From Limnohabitans sp. Rim11 (GTDB taxonomy: Bacteria > Pseudomonadota > Gammaproteobacteria > Burkholderiales > Burkholderiaceae_C), in the NCBI RefSeq assembly GCF_001269365.1, contig NZ_CXOM01000003.1, positions 62,001 to 126,000 on the forward strand: a stretch of DNA of 64,000 nt, in the 5' to 3' direction. This document shows positions 35,777 to 44,931 of this stretch, one piece after another. Made by a program: the position numbers and the translations under genes. The notes beneath the pieces were generated by a model. That model did not search any database, had not been told where the DNA came from, and worked only from the letters and a program-made list of their open reading frames with translations. Every line of letters starts with the position of its first letter. Position 1 is the first letter of the stretch.

Positions 35777-38445
35777 TCAGCAGAACCACCTTCGTCGGTG
35801 CCAGCGGCGGTATCACCGCCTTCAGCATCAGCAGCACCGTCTGCCGAATCATCTTGCACGTTGGCATCGTTTTCCACAATGCGTTGCAAGCCAGACAATT
35901 TGGCGCCATCGTCCAAGCCAATCAAAGTCACGCCTTGTGTGGCACGACCCAGTTCGCGAATTTCAGCAACGCGCGTACGAACCAACACACCCGTGTCAGT
36001 GATCAACATGATTTCGTCGTCGGCGTGCACCAAGGTGGCCGCGACCACTTTGCCATTGCGCTCAGATTGCTGGATGGCAATCATGCCTTTGGTGCCACGG
36101 CCGTGGCGTGTGTATTCCGTAATGGAAGTGCGTTTGCCGAAACCATTTTCGGTGGCCGTCAAAACACTTTGCTGCTCGTCTTCGGCCACCAACATGGCAA
36201 TCACGCTTTGCGTGTCGTCCAGCATCATGCCGCGCACACCGCGTGCATTGCGTCCCATGGGGCGCACATCGTTTTCGTCAAAGCGAACGGCTTTGCCGCC
36301 ATCGCTGAACAACATCACATCGTGCTTGCCGTCTGTGAGTGCGGCGCCAATTAAGAAGTCGCCTTCGTCCAAGTCCACGGCAATGATGCCGGCCTTGCGT
36401 GGGTTGCTGAATTCATCCAGAGATGTTTTCTTCACGGTGCCCATGGAGGTGCCCATGAACACGTAATGGTCGGCAGGGAAGCTGCGCATGTCGCCTGTTA
36501 AAGGCAAGACCACATTGATCTTTTCGCCTTCTTGCAAGGGGAACATGTTGACGATGGGGCGGCCACGCGAACCGCGTGAACCCGCAGGCACTTCCCACAC
36601 TTTGAGCCAGTACAAACGGCCGCGGTTGGAGAAGCACAAGATGTAATCGTGTGTGTTGGCAATGAAAAGTTGATCAATCCAATCGTCTTCTTTGGTGGCC
36701 GTGGCTTGCTTGCCGCGACCGCCGCGTTTTTGGGCGCGGTATTCAGACAAAGGCTGGCTCTTGATGTAACCGCTGTGCGACAAAGTCACCACCATGTCGG
36801 TGGGGGTGATCAGGTCTTCGGTGGCCAAATCTTGGGCATTGTTTTCAATGAAGCTGCGACGAGCGCCAATTTTGGTTTGCCCAAACTCTTGGCGCAATTC
36901 GCCCAGCTCGGTGCCGATGATGGTGGACACGCGCTCGGGCTTGGCCAAGATGTCGAGCAAGTCTTCAATCTCGGACATCACTTCTTTGTACTCAACCACA
37001 ATCTTGTCTTGTTCCAGACCGGTCAAGCGTTGCAGACGCATCTGCAAAATTTCTTGGGCTTGGGTGTCGCTCAGGCGGTACAAGCCGTCGTTGCCCATGC
37101 CGAAGTCTTTTTCCAAACCATCGGGACGGTAATCGTCTGCATTCACAGCGCCGCCATCGGCGCGGGTGCGTGTGAGCATCTCGCGAACCAACTTGCTGTC
37201 CCAACGGCGGGTCATCAATTCGGCTTTGGCCACAGGGGGCGTAGGCGCATTGCGAATGATGGCAATGAACTCGTCGATGTTTGCCAAGGCAACGGCCAAA
37301 CCTTCCAGCACATGACCGCGTTCGCGGGCTTTGCGCAAGGTAAACACCGTGCGGCGTGTGACCACTTCGCGGCGGTGTTGCAAGAACACGCTGATCAGGT
37401 CTTTGAGGTTGCATAACTTGGGCTGACCATCAATGAGAGCCACCATGTTGATACCAAAGGTGTCTTGCAACTGGGTCTGTTTGTACAGATTGTTCAACAC
37501 CACTTCTGGCACTTCACCGCGCTTCAGTTCAATGACCAGACGCATGCCCGATTTGTCGGACTCGTCTTGAATGTGGCTGATGCCTTCAATCTTTTTCTCG
37601 TGAACCAATTCGGCCATGCGTTCTTGCAAGGTTTTCTTGTTCACTTGGTAAGGCAACTCGTCTACCACGATGCATTGGCGCTGGCCTTTGTCGATGTCTT
37701 CAAAGTGACACTTGGCGCGCATCACCACACGGCCGCGGCCTGTGCGGTAACCTTCTTTAACACCACTGATGCCATAAATAATGCCGGCGGTGGGGAAGTC
37801 GGGCGCGGGAATGATTTCCATCAACTCGTCGATGGTGGCTTCGGGGTTGCGCAGCATGTGCAAGCAAGCGTCAACCACTTCGTTCAAATTGTGCGGTGGA
37901 ATGTTGGTGGCCATACCCACCGCAATACCGCCAGAGCCATTGACCAACAAATTAGGAATGCGGCTAGGCAAGACCAAAGGTTCTTTTTCAGAGCCGTCGT
38001 AGTTGGGCCCAAAGTCGACGGTTTCTTTGTCGATGTCGGCCAACATTTCGTGGGCAATTTTGGCCAAACGGATTTCGGTGTATCGCATGGCGGCAGCGTT
38101 GTCGCCGTCCACGGAACCAAAGTTGCCTTGACCGTCTACCAACATGTGGCGCATGGAGAAATCTTGCGCCATGCGAACAATGGTGTCATAGACCGATTGG
38201 TCGCCGTGAGGATGGTATTTACCAATCACGTCACCCACAATACGCGCCGATTTTTTGTAGGCGCGGTTCCAGTCGTTGTTCAGCTCGTGCATGGCGAACA
38301 ACACGCGTCGGTGCACCGGTTTGAGGCCGTCTCGGGCATCGGGCAGGGCGCGTCCCACAATCACGCTCATGGCGTAGTCGAGGTAACTGCGGCGCATCTC
38401 CTCTTCTAGGCTGATGGGGAGGGTTTCTTTAGCAAACTGGGTCAT
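35773..38445 (-). CDS. gyrA: DNA gyrase subunit A
   Basis: This is the breakage-reunion subunit of gyrase. It has 890 residues and its numbering matches E. coli through the N-terminus: the catalytic Tyr122 is in AMRYTEIRL. The quinolone region reads [10 protein letters not shown], so position 83 is Gln, not the Ser of E. coli, while Asp87 is kept. The GyrA box QKRGGRGK is present near residue 570, and six beta-pinwheel repeats form the C-terminal domain, which ends in an acidic Glu/Gly/Asp tail. It heads the leftward block through serC. Confidence 0.98.
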   Translation of the reverse strand: MTQFAKETLPISLEEEMRRSYLDYAMSVIVGRALPDARDGLKPVHRRVLFAMHELNNDWNRAYKKSARIVGDVIGKYHPHGDQSVYDTIVRMAQDFSMRHMLVDGQGNFGSVDGDNAAAMRYTEIRLAKIAHEMLADIDKETVDFGPNYDGSEKEPLVLPSRIPNLLVNGSGGIAVGMATNIPPHNLNEVVDACLHMLRNPEATIDELMEIIPAPDFPTAGIIYGISGVKEGYRTGRGRVVMRAKCHFEDIDKGQRQCIVVDELPYQVNKKTLQERMAELVHEKKIEGISHIQDESDKSGMRLVIELKRGEVPEVVLNNLYKQTQLQDTFGINMVALIDGQPKLCNLKDLISVFLQHRREVVTRRTVFTLRKARERGHVLEGLAVALANIDEFIAIIRNAPTPPVAKAELMTRRWDSKLVREMLTRTRADGGAVNADDYRPDGLEKDFGMGNDGLYRLSDTQAQEILQMRLQRLTGLEQDKIVVEYKEVMSEIEDLLDILAKPERVSTIIGTELGELRQEFGQTKIGARRSFIENNAQDLATEDLITPTDMVVTLSHSGYIKSQPLSEYRAQKRGGRGKQATATKEDDWIDQLFIANTHDYILCFSNRGRLYWLKVWEVPAGSRGSRGRPIVNMFPLQEGEKINVVLPLTGDMRSFPADHYVFMGTSMGTVKKTSLDEFSNPRKAGIIAVDLDEGDFLIGAALTDGKHDVMLFSDGGKAVRFDENDVRPMGRNARGVRGMMLDDTQSVIAMLVAEDEQQSVLTATENGFGKRTSITEYTRHGRGTKGMIAIQQSERNGKVVAATLVHADDEIMLITDTGVLVRTRVAEIRELGRATQGVTLIGLDDGAKLSGLQRIVENDANVQDDSADGAADAEGGDTAAGTDEGGSAE

Positions 38446-38673
38446 GAGGGGTCAGGCGCACTGGGTGAAAGACTGCCATTTTAGGTCCAAAGAGTGTCGT
38501 TGATTTGCAACAGATGCTTCTGTTTGAAATGACCCACATCAAGGTGATTCCATCAATTTGGGGAATTAGGCTCTGACCTATGGCACAATGAATTCAACGT
38601 AATGAGTGATGGTCATTCATTTCGTATCTTTTCTCGCAGAATGTCTGCGCTTTTATTCCCCATGAGGAGAACC
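38446..38673. other. gyrA-ompA divergent intergenic region
   Basis: At 228 bases this is the longest gap in the window. It must hold both divergent promoters. I see no convincing -35/-10 pair by eye, no RNA gene and no coding signal. An in-frame extension of ompA back to 38602 lacks family character. The ompA ribosome site GAGGAG lies at 38664-38669. Confidence 0.5.
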
Positions 38674-39327
38674 ATGAAAAAATTCAATCAAGTGGCAATG
38701 GTGTTGGCAACAGCCGCCTTGGCAACCGCCGCAGGTGCTCAAACTGTCGACAACTGGCGTAATGGCACAGGCGAACTCGCCTGGAAAAACGGTACAGCTG
38801 AACTTTGCTGGCGTAATGCCAACTGGACGCCTGCCACAGCCGCTGCTGGTTGCGATGGCGCTATTGTTGCCCCTAAAGCTGCCCCAGCTCCTGCTCCAGC
38901 TCCTAAAGCTGCTCCAGCGCCTGCTCCAAAAGCAGCTGCTCCTGCTCCAAGACCAGCCCCAGCTGCTGCCACCAAAGTGACTTACGCCGCTGACACATTC
39001 TTTGATTTCAACAAATCAGCCTTGAAAGCTGACGGCAAAGCCAAGTTGGACGATTTGGCTGGTAAGGTCAAAGCCATCAACTTGGAAGTCATCATTGCTG
39101 TGGGTCACACCGACTCTGTTGGCTCTGACGCTTACAACCAAAAGTTGTCTGTCAAGCGCGCTGATGCTGTCAAGGCTTACTTGGTCACCAAAGGCATCGA
39201 GAAAAACCGCGTTTACACTGAAGGCAAGGGCGAGAAGCAACCCGTTGCTGACAACAAGACAGCGGCTGGCCGTTCTAAGAACCGCCGCGTTGAAATCGAA
39301 GTTGTGGGTACACGCCCCAACAAGTAA
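38674..39327 (+). CDS. OmpA-family outer-membrane lipid/peptidoglycan-linking protein
   Basis: The protein ties the outer membrane to peptidoglycan. The ATG at 38674 follows GAGGAG by 4 bases and starts a signal peptide (VAMVLATAALATAAGA, cut near residue 23). The mature part has three sections. First, a short Trp-rich segment repeats W-(R/K)-N-G-T-x-E-L and ends with two Cys. Next comes a Pro/Ala/Lys linker of about 35 residues. The third is a C-terminal OmpA domain (about 105-215) with FFDFNKSALKADGKAKLDD and the peptidoglycan-binding HTDSVGSDAYNQKLSVKRA. There is no eight-stranded barrel, so at 217 residues it is a linker-type OmpA protein. A strong terminator follows. Confidence 0.9.
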   Translation: MKKFNQVAMVLATAALATAAGAQTVDNWRNGTGELAWKNGTAELCWRNANWTPATAAAGCDGAIVAPKAAPAPAPAPKAAPAPAPKAAAPAPRPAPAAATKVTYAADTFFDFNKSALKADGKAKLDDLAGKVKAINLEVIIAVGHTDSVGSDAYNQKLSVKRADAVKAYLVTKGIEKNRVYTEGKGEKQPVADNKTAAGRSKNRRVEIEVVGTRPNK

Positions 39328-39367
39328 TCTTCTGAGCGGTTGATTCACTCAATTGCTTTAGATTGCT

Positions 39368-39393
39368 AAAAGCCTCCCTCGGGAGGCTTTTTT
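39368..39393 (+). terminator. Rho-independent terminator after ompA
   Basis: AAAAGCCTCCC and GGGAGGCTTTT form an 11-base stem with a TC loop, followed by T residues. It lies 40 bases after the ompA stop and isolates it from ubiG. Confidence 0.93.
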
Positions 39394-39416
39394 ACTTTCG
39401 GAGACAATAGTCGGCT

Positions 39417-40157
39417 ATGAGCACACCTACAAATTCCGCCCAATTTTCCTCATCCAACGTCGACCCCGCTGAGTTGGCCAAGTTTTCGGAGCTGGCCCAC
39501 CGTTGGTGGGACACCGAAAGCGAATTCAAGCCCTTGCACCAAATCAATCCTTTGCGATTGGCTTGGATTCAGACATTGGCCCCACTCGCTGGCAAAAAAG
39601 TGGTTGATATTGGCTGCGGCGGTGGCATTTTGTCCGACGCCATGGCCCGACAAGGCGCGGAGGTGTTGGGTGCCGATTTGGCTGTGAAGTCACTCAAAGT
39701 GGCCCAGTTGCATGCCCTGGAAGCTGGCACGCAAGGTGTGCAATATCGAGAAATCAGCGCCGAAGATTTGGCGCAGGAGCAGGCCGGTCAATACGATGTG
39801 GTGACCTGCATGGAAATGTTGGAGCATGTGCCTGATCCTTCATCTGTGGTGAAGGCTTGCTCGGCTTTGGTGAAGCCGGGTGGTTGGGTGTTCTTTTCTA
39901 CCCTGAACCGCAACCCGAAATCTTTTCTGTTTGCTGTGGTGGGCGCTGAATACATCTTGAACTTATTGCCCAAAGGTACACACGAATATGCCCGAATGAT
40001 CAAGCCCAGTGAGCTGGCAGATTGGGTTCGCGCCAACGGCTTGAATGTGATGCACATGAAGGGCATGACATACAACCCCTTCACACGTCATTACGCCCTG
40101 GGCACTGACACCGATGTGAATTACTTGATGGCTACCCAAAAGCCACTGAACAATTGA
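39417..40157 (+). CDS. ubiG: Ubiquinone biosynthesis O-methyltransferase UbiG
   Basis: UbiG carries out both O-methylations in ubiquinone synthesis, using S-adenosylmethionine. The 246-residue protein has the UbiG start pattern [26 protein letters not shown] motif [17 protein letters not shown] near residue 62, and [10 protein letters not shown] near 130. The order ompA-ubiG-gph next to gyrA is typical of Comamonadaceae. It has its own upstream region after the ompA terminator and is followed by gph after 36 bases, which include a 10-base tandem duplication. Confidence 0.95.
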   Translation: MSTPTNSAQFSSSNVDPAELAKFSELAHRWWDTESEFKPLHQINPLRLAWIQTLAPLAGKKVVDIGCGGGILSDAMARQGAEVLGADLAVKSLKVAQLHALEAGTQGVQYREISAEDLAQEQAGQYDVVTCMEMLEHVPDPSSVVKACSALVKPGGWVFFSTLNRNPKSFLFAVVGAEYILNLLPKGTHEYARMIKPSELADWVRANGLNVMHMKGMTYNPFTRHYALGTDTDVNYLMATQKPLNN

Positions 40158-40174
40158 TAGCAACTGATAGCAAC
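40155..40174 (+). repeat. 10-base tandem duplication at the ubiG stop
   Basis: TGATAGCAAC occurs twice in direct succession. The first copy contains the ubiG stop codon. It looks like a small slippage duplication without an evident function. Confidence 0.8.
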
Positions 40175-40193
40175 TTATTCGGCTTGGATTGTG

Positions 40194-40862
40194 ATGATGA
40201 AATTTGAGAATGTTCAGGCAGTCTTGTTTGACCTCGATGGCACGCTCATCGACAGTGCCCCTGATCTGGGTGCCGCGGTAGACAAAATGCGTGTTGCAAG
40301 AGGCATGTCCTCATTGCCGCTATCGCACTACCGGCCCATGGCGGGCGCGGGCGCAAGGGGCATGATTGCTTTGGCATTTGGTTGGACACCCGATCACCCC
40401 GACTACGAACAACTCAAAGAAGAGTTCTTTGTGAACTATGAGTCTTGTATGACGGAGCGCACTTTTGCATTTGAGGGTGTGGCCCAACTCATTCAAGAAC
40501 TGGTCGACTTGAAAATGCCCTGGGGTGTGGTGACCAACAAGTCCAAACGATTTGCAGAACCGCTGACCCAAGCCATGCCCCTTTTTGCAAGCGCAGCAGT
40601 GGTCATCAGTGGCGACACCACGCCGCATGCCAAACCGCACCCTGCACCTTTGCTGGAGGCCGCCAAGCGATTGGGCGTTGATCCTGCTGCCTGCGTGTAT
40701 GTGGGGGACGATGAGCGCGACATTGTGGCGGGTCATGCCGCCCAAATGAAAACGGTAGCTGCCACTTATGGTTATTTGGGTGCTCAGGCTGATGTGCAGC
40801 GTTGGCAGGCCCATGCCCAAATTGATTGCCCAGAACAATTGCTCAAGCTACTGCATGTGTGA
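40194..40862 (+). CDS. gph: Phosphoglycolate phosphatase (HAD family)
   Basis: It removes phosphate from 2-phosphoglycolate in DNA-repair and photorespiratory-type salvage. The HAD motifs are complete: I FDLDGTLIDS near residue 13, II VVTNKSKRF near 110, III Lys in KPHPAPLLEA near 150, IV VGDDERDI near 170. The length is 222 residues. Three start codons are clustered (GTG 40191, ATG 40194, ATG 40197) with no clear ribosome site; the middle one is given. It follows ubiG and precedes the RlmN-like gene by 31 bases. Confidence 0.92.
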   Translation: MMKFENVQAVLFDLDGTLIDSAPDLGAAVDKMRVARGMSSLPLSHYRPMAGAGARGMIALAFGWTPDHPDYEQLKEEFFVNYESCMTERTFAFEGVAQLIQELVDLKMPWGVVTNKSKRFAEPLTQAMPLFASAAVVISGDTTPHAKPHPAPLLEAAKRLGVDPAACVYVGDDERDIVAGHAAQMKTVAATYGYLGAQADVQRWQAHAQIDCPEQLLKLLHV

Positions 40863-40863
40863 T

Positions 40864-40894
40864 TGACTTGCCTCAGGGCACTCAACGCAAGTCA
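40864..40894 (+). promoter_or_regulatory. Start-codon-adjacent hairpin before the RlmN-like gene
   Basis: TGACTTGC and GCAAGTCA are perfect 8-base arms around a 15-base loop. The right arm ends on the A of the downstream ATG at 40894. There is no T run, so it is not a typical terminator for gph; it could hinder ribosome entry. Confidence 0.4.
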
Positions 40895-42006
40895 TGAACG
40901 ATCTGCCACTGACCCAAATTAGCACCATCCGCGAGCGCTTGCGGCGATTGGGTGCGCAGTCATTGCATGAACAGCGCATTTTGAGGTTGTGGGCGCAAGC
41001 AAAACCACAAGACAGCGGTCGACGCCCGTTGGAGAGCTTTATGCCAACAGCGCTGCGCAATGCATTGCCTGAACTCTCGCAATCGCTGGCCAATTTGCTG
41101 CAACTTCAATCTGCACATCCCGCACAAGATGGATCCATTCGTTGGTTGTTGGCGATGAGCGATGGTCAAACTGTTGAAACTGTGGGCTTGCCTCGCGATG
41201 GTGTATGTGTCTCATCGCAAGTGGGGTGTGCCGTGGGCTGTGTTTTTTGCATGACTGGCCGTGACGGTTTGATCAAGCAAGTTGGCAGCGCCGAGATGGT
41301 GGCGCAAGTTGTATTTGCACGCCAACATCGACCTGTTAAAAAAGTTGTCTTTATGGGCATGGGTGAGCCTGCCCACAATCTGGACAACGTCATGGAGGCC
41401 ATTGATGTGCTGGGCACAGTGGGCAACATTGCCCACAAATCATTGGTGTTTTCTACAGTGGGTGACCCACGTGTTTTTGAGCGACTGCCCAAGGGCTTGG
41501 TGAAGCCTGCCTTGGCTTTATCTTTGCATACCACCCGAGCAGATCTGCGCGCACAGTTGCTGCCACGTGCGCCGCAAATGAGTCCCGAAGAATTGGTGCA
41601 GGCTGCAGAAATTTATGCACAGCAAACGGGCTATCCCATTCAGTACCAATGGACCCTGCTCAAAGGCATCAACGATACGCCAGAGGAAATAGAAGGCATT
41701 GTGAAACTGCTAACGGGCAAGTACGCATTGCTCAACATGATTCCCTACAACAGCGTGGACGATCTGCCGTACCAAAGACCTTCTTGGGAACGCGCTGCAG
41801 AAATTGCACGCACCTTACACCAACGCGGCATTTTGACCAAGCTCAGAAATTCAGCAGGACAAGATGTAGAAGGCGGCTGCGGTCAATTGCGTGCGCGTCA
41901 TTTTTTGGGAAACAAGCCGCTGGACAGTGCGGTCCCTAAAATGACCAGCATGCCCAATAGCACCATGATCAAGGTGACAGTTTCACCCAAGAAAATCACG
42001 CCATAA
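40894..42006 (+). CDS. RlmN/Cfr-family radical SAM RNA methyltransferase
   Basis: RlmN-family enzymes methylate C2 of A2503 in 23S rRNA and A37 in some tRNAs through a Cys-linked intermediate. The [4Fe-4S]-binding set is present as CAVGCVFC, and both mechanistic Cys appear kept: the one in GVCVSSQVGC and the one in DVEGGCGQLRARH near residue 328. The GMGEP motif is also kept. The N-terminal accessory domain is short and diverged from E. coli RlmN (370 residues here, 384 there), so this may be a paralogue and not the main rlmN. No ribosome site is seen. The last 109 bases run antisense through the end of the eamA gene, adding about 30 residues of unclear value. Confidence 0.82.
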   Translation: MNDLPLTQISTIRERLRRLGAQSLHEQRILRLWAQAKPQDSGRRPLESFMPTALRNALPELSQSLANLLQLQSAHPAQDGSIRWLLAMSDGQTVETVGLPRDGVCVSSQVGCAVGCVFCMTGRDGLIKQVGSAEMVAQVVFARQHRPVKKVVFMGMGEPAHNLDNVMEAIDVLGTVGNIAHKSLVFSTVGDPRVFERLPKGLVKPALALSLHTTRADLRAQLLPRAPQMSPEELVQAAEIYAQQTGYPIQYQWTLLKGINDTPEEIEGIVKLLTGKYALLNMIPYNSVDDLPYQRPSWERAAEIARTLHQRGILTKLRNSAGQDVEGGCGQLRARHFLGNKPLDSAVPKMTSMPNSTMIKVTVSPKKITP

Positions 42007-42812
42007 ACAAGCGCAAATACAGGAATCAAAAAAGTCACCGTTAGGGCTTTTGAGGGACCGGCTTGATGGACCAGTCTAAAGAACAAGAAATAGGCAATGC
42101 CAGTGCAGGCTACGCCCAACATCAAAATGCCAAGCCAAGCTTTCGCGCTTGGCATCGTTTCTGGCAAGGTCAAAAGGGCAGGCAATGTCAGGGCAATGCT
42201 GGCGCCAATTTGACTGCCAGTGGCAGAGACCAATGGTGGCATATCGGTCATGTACTTTTTGTTGAAACTGCCTGCCAAAGCGTAGCAAATGACTGCCAAC
42301 AGGCATGCTGCAATGGCCATGTGTTGTCCCAGCGGACTGGCATCTGGATTGGCCGTGTTGTGAAAACTGGTTTGGTTGTTTGCTAACAACGAAACACCGA
42401 CAAAGCCGATGATCAAACCTGCAAAGCGCCATCGGTTCAAGCGATCACCTAGCCAAATCCAAGCGACCAAAGCCGCAAATAGGGGGACAGAGGCGTTCAA
42501 AATAGCTGATAAACCCGTAGAAATATGCATCACGGCATAGGCATACAGCGCAAAGGGTAGGGCGGAATTGATGATGCCAAATCCAAGCACCAGTTTCCAG
42601 TGGGCTTTAAAGACACATAATTGACCCTGCCACATCATCAAGGGCAGTAACATCAAGGCAGCAATCAGAACTCTGAGCCAAGCTGTGGCCAAAGGACCAA
42701 ATTCTGCGGCGCCCATTCGCATTAATAAAAAAGATGCGCCCCACAATGCACCTAGCAACACATAGTCAGTTCGCCAATCAGTTGTTGGTTGCCTGGTTGC
42801 TTGGGCACTCAC
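41898..42812 (-). CDS. EamA/DMT-family transporter
   Basis: This is an inner-membrane carrier of the drug/metabolite superfamily (RhaT/YdcZ-like). The 304 residues hold ten hydrophobic helices in two repeated EamA domains (about 14-150 and 170-300); the first begins YVLLGALWGASFLLMRMGA and the second ends FLGETVTLIMVLLGMLVILG. The substrate is unknown; amino acids or metabolites are usual. Its start overlaps the ogt stop by 4 bases, so they form an operon. Its 3' end overlaps the convergent RlmN-like gene by 109 bases. Confidence 0.88.
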   Translation of the reverse strand: MSAQATRQPTTDWRTDYVLLGALWGASFLLMRMGAAEFGPLATAWLRVLIAALMLLPLMMWQGQLCVFKAHWKLVLGFGIINSALPFALYAYAVMHISTGLSAILNASVPLFAALVAWIWLGDRLNRWRFAGLIIGFVGVSLLANNQTSFHNTANPDASPLGQHMAIAACLLAVICYALAGSFNKKYMTDMPPLVSATGSQIGASIALTLPALLTLPETMPSAKAWLGILMLGVACTGIAYFLFFRLVHQAGPSKALTVTFLIPVFALVYGVIFLGETVTLIMVLLGMLVILGTALSSGLFPKK

Positions 42813-43363
42813 GATGGATTGACCATTTTTTTAGATGGCCTGCTGAAATTGTTGAGTTCCAATTGGAGAAGGGCTTCTTTGCGCTCTAAACCGCCAGCGT
42901 AACCTGTCATTTGGCCTTGACTACCGATGACCCTGTGACAAGGGATTAAGACGCTGATAGGGTTGCGTCCTACCGCCGAGCCTACCGCACGTGAAGCGCT
43001 CGGCTTGCCAATCAGTTGAGCCAATTGACCGTAGGTCCAAGTTTGTCCAAGCGGTATGCGCATTAAGGCAATCCAGACGGCTTGTTGAAAAGGGGTGCCT
43101 GCTGAGATATCGATCGGTAAGTCTTGCAACAAATCTAGCGAAGTAGTGCCTGAAGGAATCAAACCCTCGCCAAAATTGGTAAGGTACTTTTGAGCACGCA
43201 CTAGAAAGGGGTTATTCGCCTCAACAGGCCAAGTTCTAGTTTGGGGGAAATGTTGTTGCTGTTCGAACCAAGCGCCGCACAAACCCTCGGGGCTTGCTGC
43301 AAGGGTCATGCGTCCCCAGGCGGTGTCAGTGGTTATTTGACAAATTTCAGTATGAAACTTCAT
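42809..43363 (-). CDS. ogt: Methylated-DNA-protein-cysteine methyltransferase
   Basis: It repairs O6-alkylguanine by moving the alkyl group onto its own cysteine. The active site PCHRVIGSQG lies near residue 135, and the DNA-binding helix region FQQAVWIALMRIPLGQTWTYG precedes it. At 184 residues it is a stand-alone enzyme (Ogt type) without an Ada-like regulatory domain. It is divergent from the phosphohexomutase gene across 114 bases and overlaps eamA. Confidence 0.93.
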   Translation of the reverse strand: MKFHTEICQITTDTAWGRMTLAASPEGLCGAWFEQQQHFPQTRTWPVEANNPFLVRAQKYLTNFGEGLIPSGTTSLDLLQDLPIDISAGTPFQQAVWIALMRIPLGQTWTYGQLAQLIGKPSASRAVGSAVGRNPISVLIPCHRVIGSQGQMTGYAGGLERKEALLQLELNNFSRPSKKMVNPS

Positions 43364-43477
43364 AGGCGGATCGTACCTGATTTGATACTTTAATCAGCGG
43401 AGGACACCTACAATGTAAAACTTGATCTTGAGTCCAAACATAATGCTCAAGGCCCTGTCAATTGCCCCCTTCTATTT

Positions 43478-44881
43478 ATGCAAGTCACAGCTTCCATTTT
43501 TAAAGCCTACGATATCCGCGGTACCTATCCGCGCACCCTCAGCGAGGAATTGGCAGAAGCCTTAGGTCGCGCTTTTGGCACTCTGGCCAAGAAAGAAAAT
43601 TGTCTGATTGTTGCAGTAGGCCGTGACGGTCGGTTGAGTGGTCCTGTCTTGTCCGCTGCACTGGTTCGAGGACTGGTATCTGTCGGTATTCGGGTTCTGG
43701 ACGTCGGCTTCACCACCACGCCTCAACTTTATTTTGCAGCCAATACCCTTTGCAACAGCGGTATCCAAGTGACCGGCAGTCACAACCCTAAAGATGACAA
43801 CGGCTTTAAGATGGTTTTGGGTGGCCGTGCCATTTATGGTGACGAGATTCAAGCACTCAAGCACATCATTGAACAAGAGTCTTGGTCCTTGTCATCAGGT
43901 GGTTCTGTTCAAAATGTAGAAATTTTGGCTTCGTACATTGATCGCATTGTGTCGGGCATTCACTTAAGTCGTCCTATGAAAATCGTGGTCGACTCTGGTA
44001 ACGGTATTGCGGGCGCCAGTGCGCCAGGCATTTTTAGAGCCATCGGTTGTGAAGTCATTGAGCTCTTCAGTGAAGTTGATGGCAACTTTCCCAACCACCA
44101 CCCAGACCCCAGCAAGCCAGACAACTTGAAAGATTTGATTGCAACTCTGAAAGCAACGGGCGCCGAATTAGGTCTTGCATTTGATGGTGATGGCGATCGT
44201 TTGGGTATCGTGACCCAAGATGGCGAAACCATTTATCCCGATCGACAAATGCAATTGTTTGCGGAGGATGTGTTAAGCCGAGTTCCTGGCGGCACCATTA
44301 TTTTTGATGTGAAGTGTTCACAGCGATTGGCCCCTGCCATTCGCGCTGCGGGTGGCCAAGCTTTGATGTACAAAACGGGTCACTCTCTTATCAAAGCCAA
44401 GATGAAGCAAATTGAAGCAGAGGGTGGCCAAGCCCCTTTGGGGGGCGAGATGAGCGGTCACATCTTCTTTAAAGAACGCTGGTATGGTTTTGACGACGGC
44501 ACTTATGCAGGATGTCGTTTGTTAGAAATTGTCAGCCGCAGTGCCGATGCCAATGCGGTTTTGAAGGCGCTGCCTACCAGTTTCAGTACACCCGAATTGA
44601 ATGTGGCTTGCAAAGAAGGCGAGCCGCATACGCTCACAGCAGCCCTGCTAAAAGTCGCGTCGCAATATTTTTCTGCACCCGCAGAAATTTCGGACATCGA
44701 TGGTTTGCGTGTTGACTGGCCCGATGGCTTTGGCTTAATTCGCGCATCCAACACCACACCTGTATTGGTGTTGCGCTTTGAAGGTCATACCGCAGACGCA
44801 TTGCACCGCATTGAAAATGAAATGCTCACGCTGCTAAAGACGGTCAAGCCTGATGCAAGCCTACAGGCCTCATCACACTGA
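43478..44881 (+). CDS. Phosphomannomutase/phosphoglucomutase (AlgC/ManB type)
   Basis: It interconverts hexose 6- and 1-phosphates for LPS, exopolysaccharide and glycogen precursors. The 467 residues show the four domains of alpha-phosphohexomutases: phosphoserine Ser101 in VTGSHNPKDDNG, the magnesium loop DGDGDRLG starting at Asp236, the sugar loop GGEMSGHIFF near 327 and the phosphate-binding loop RASNTTPVLVLRFEG near 425. The length and motifs fit the bifunctional Pseudomonas AlgC form. It is monocistronic, ended by the strong terminator at 44894. Confidence 0.93.
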   Translation: MQVTASIFKAYDIRGTYPRTLSEELAEALGRAFGTLAKKENCLIVAVGRDGRLSGPVLSAALVRGLVSVGIRVLDVGFTTTPQLYFAANTLCNSGIQVTGSHNPKDDNGFKMVLGGRAIYGDEIQALKHIIEQESWSLSSGGSVQNVEILASYIDRIVSGIHLSRPMKIVVDSGNGIAGASAPGIFRAIGCEVIELFSEVDGNFPNHHPDPSKPDNLKDLIATLKATGAELGLAFDGDGDRLGIVTQDGETIYPDRQMQLFAEDVLSRVPGGTIIFDVKCSQRLAPAIRAAGGQALMYKTGHSLIKAKMKQIEAEGGQAPLGGEMSGHIFFKERWYGFDDGTYAGCRLLEIVSRSADANAVLKALPTSFSTPELNVACKEGEPHTLTAALLKVASQYFSAPAEISDIDGLRVDWPDGFGLIRASNTTPVLVLRFEGHTADALHRIENEMLTLLKTVKPDASLQASSH

Positions 44882-44893
44882 TTTAATTCTGAT

Positions 44894-44928
44894 TTAAGGC
44901 CCCGTTTGAATTAATCACGGGGCCTTTC
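44894..44928. terminator. Bidirectional terminator between the phosphohexomutase and tolC-like genes
   Basis: AAGGCCCCG (44896-44904) and CGGGGCCTT (44918-44926) form a perfect 9-base stem with a 13-base loop, followed by TTT on one side and preceded by A/T-rich bases on the other. The flanking genes converge here. Confidence 0.82.
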
Positions 44929-44931
44929 AAC

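Noticed and set aside
37465..38409. 314-codon open frame on the plus strand opposite gyrA
   Set aside because: gyrA is certain in the other strand; the mirrored protein is Val/Phe/His-rich low-information sequence without start signals.
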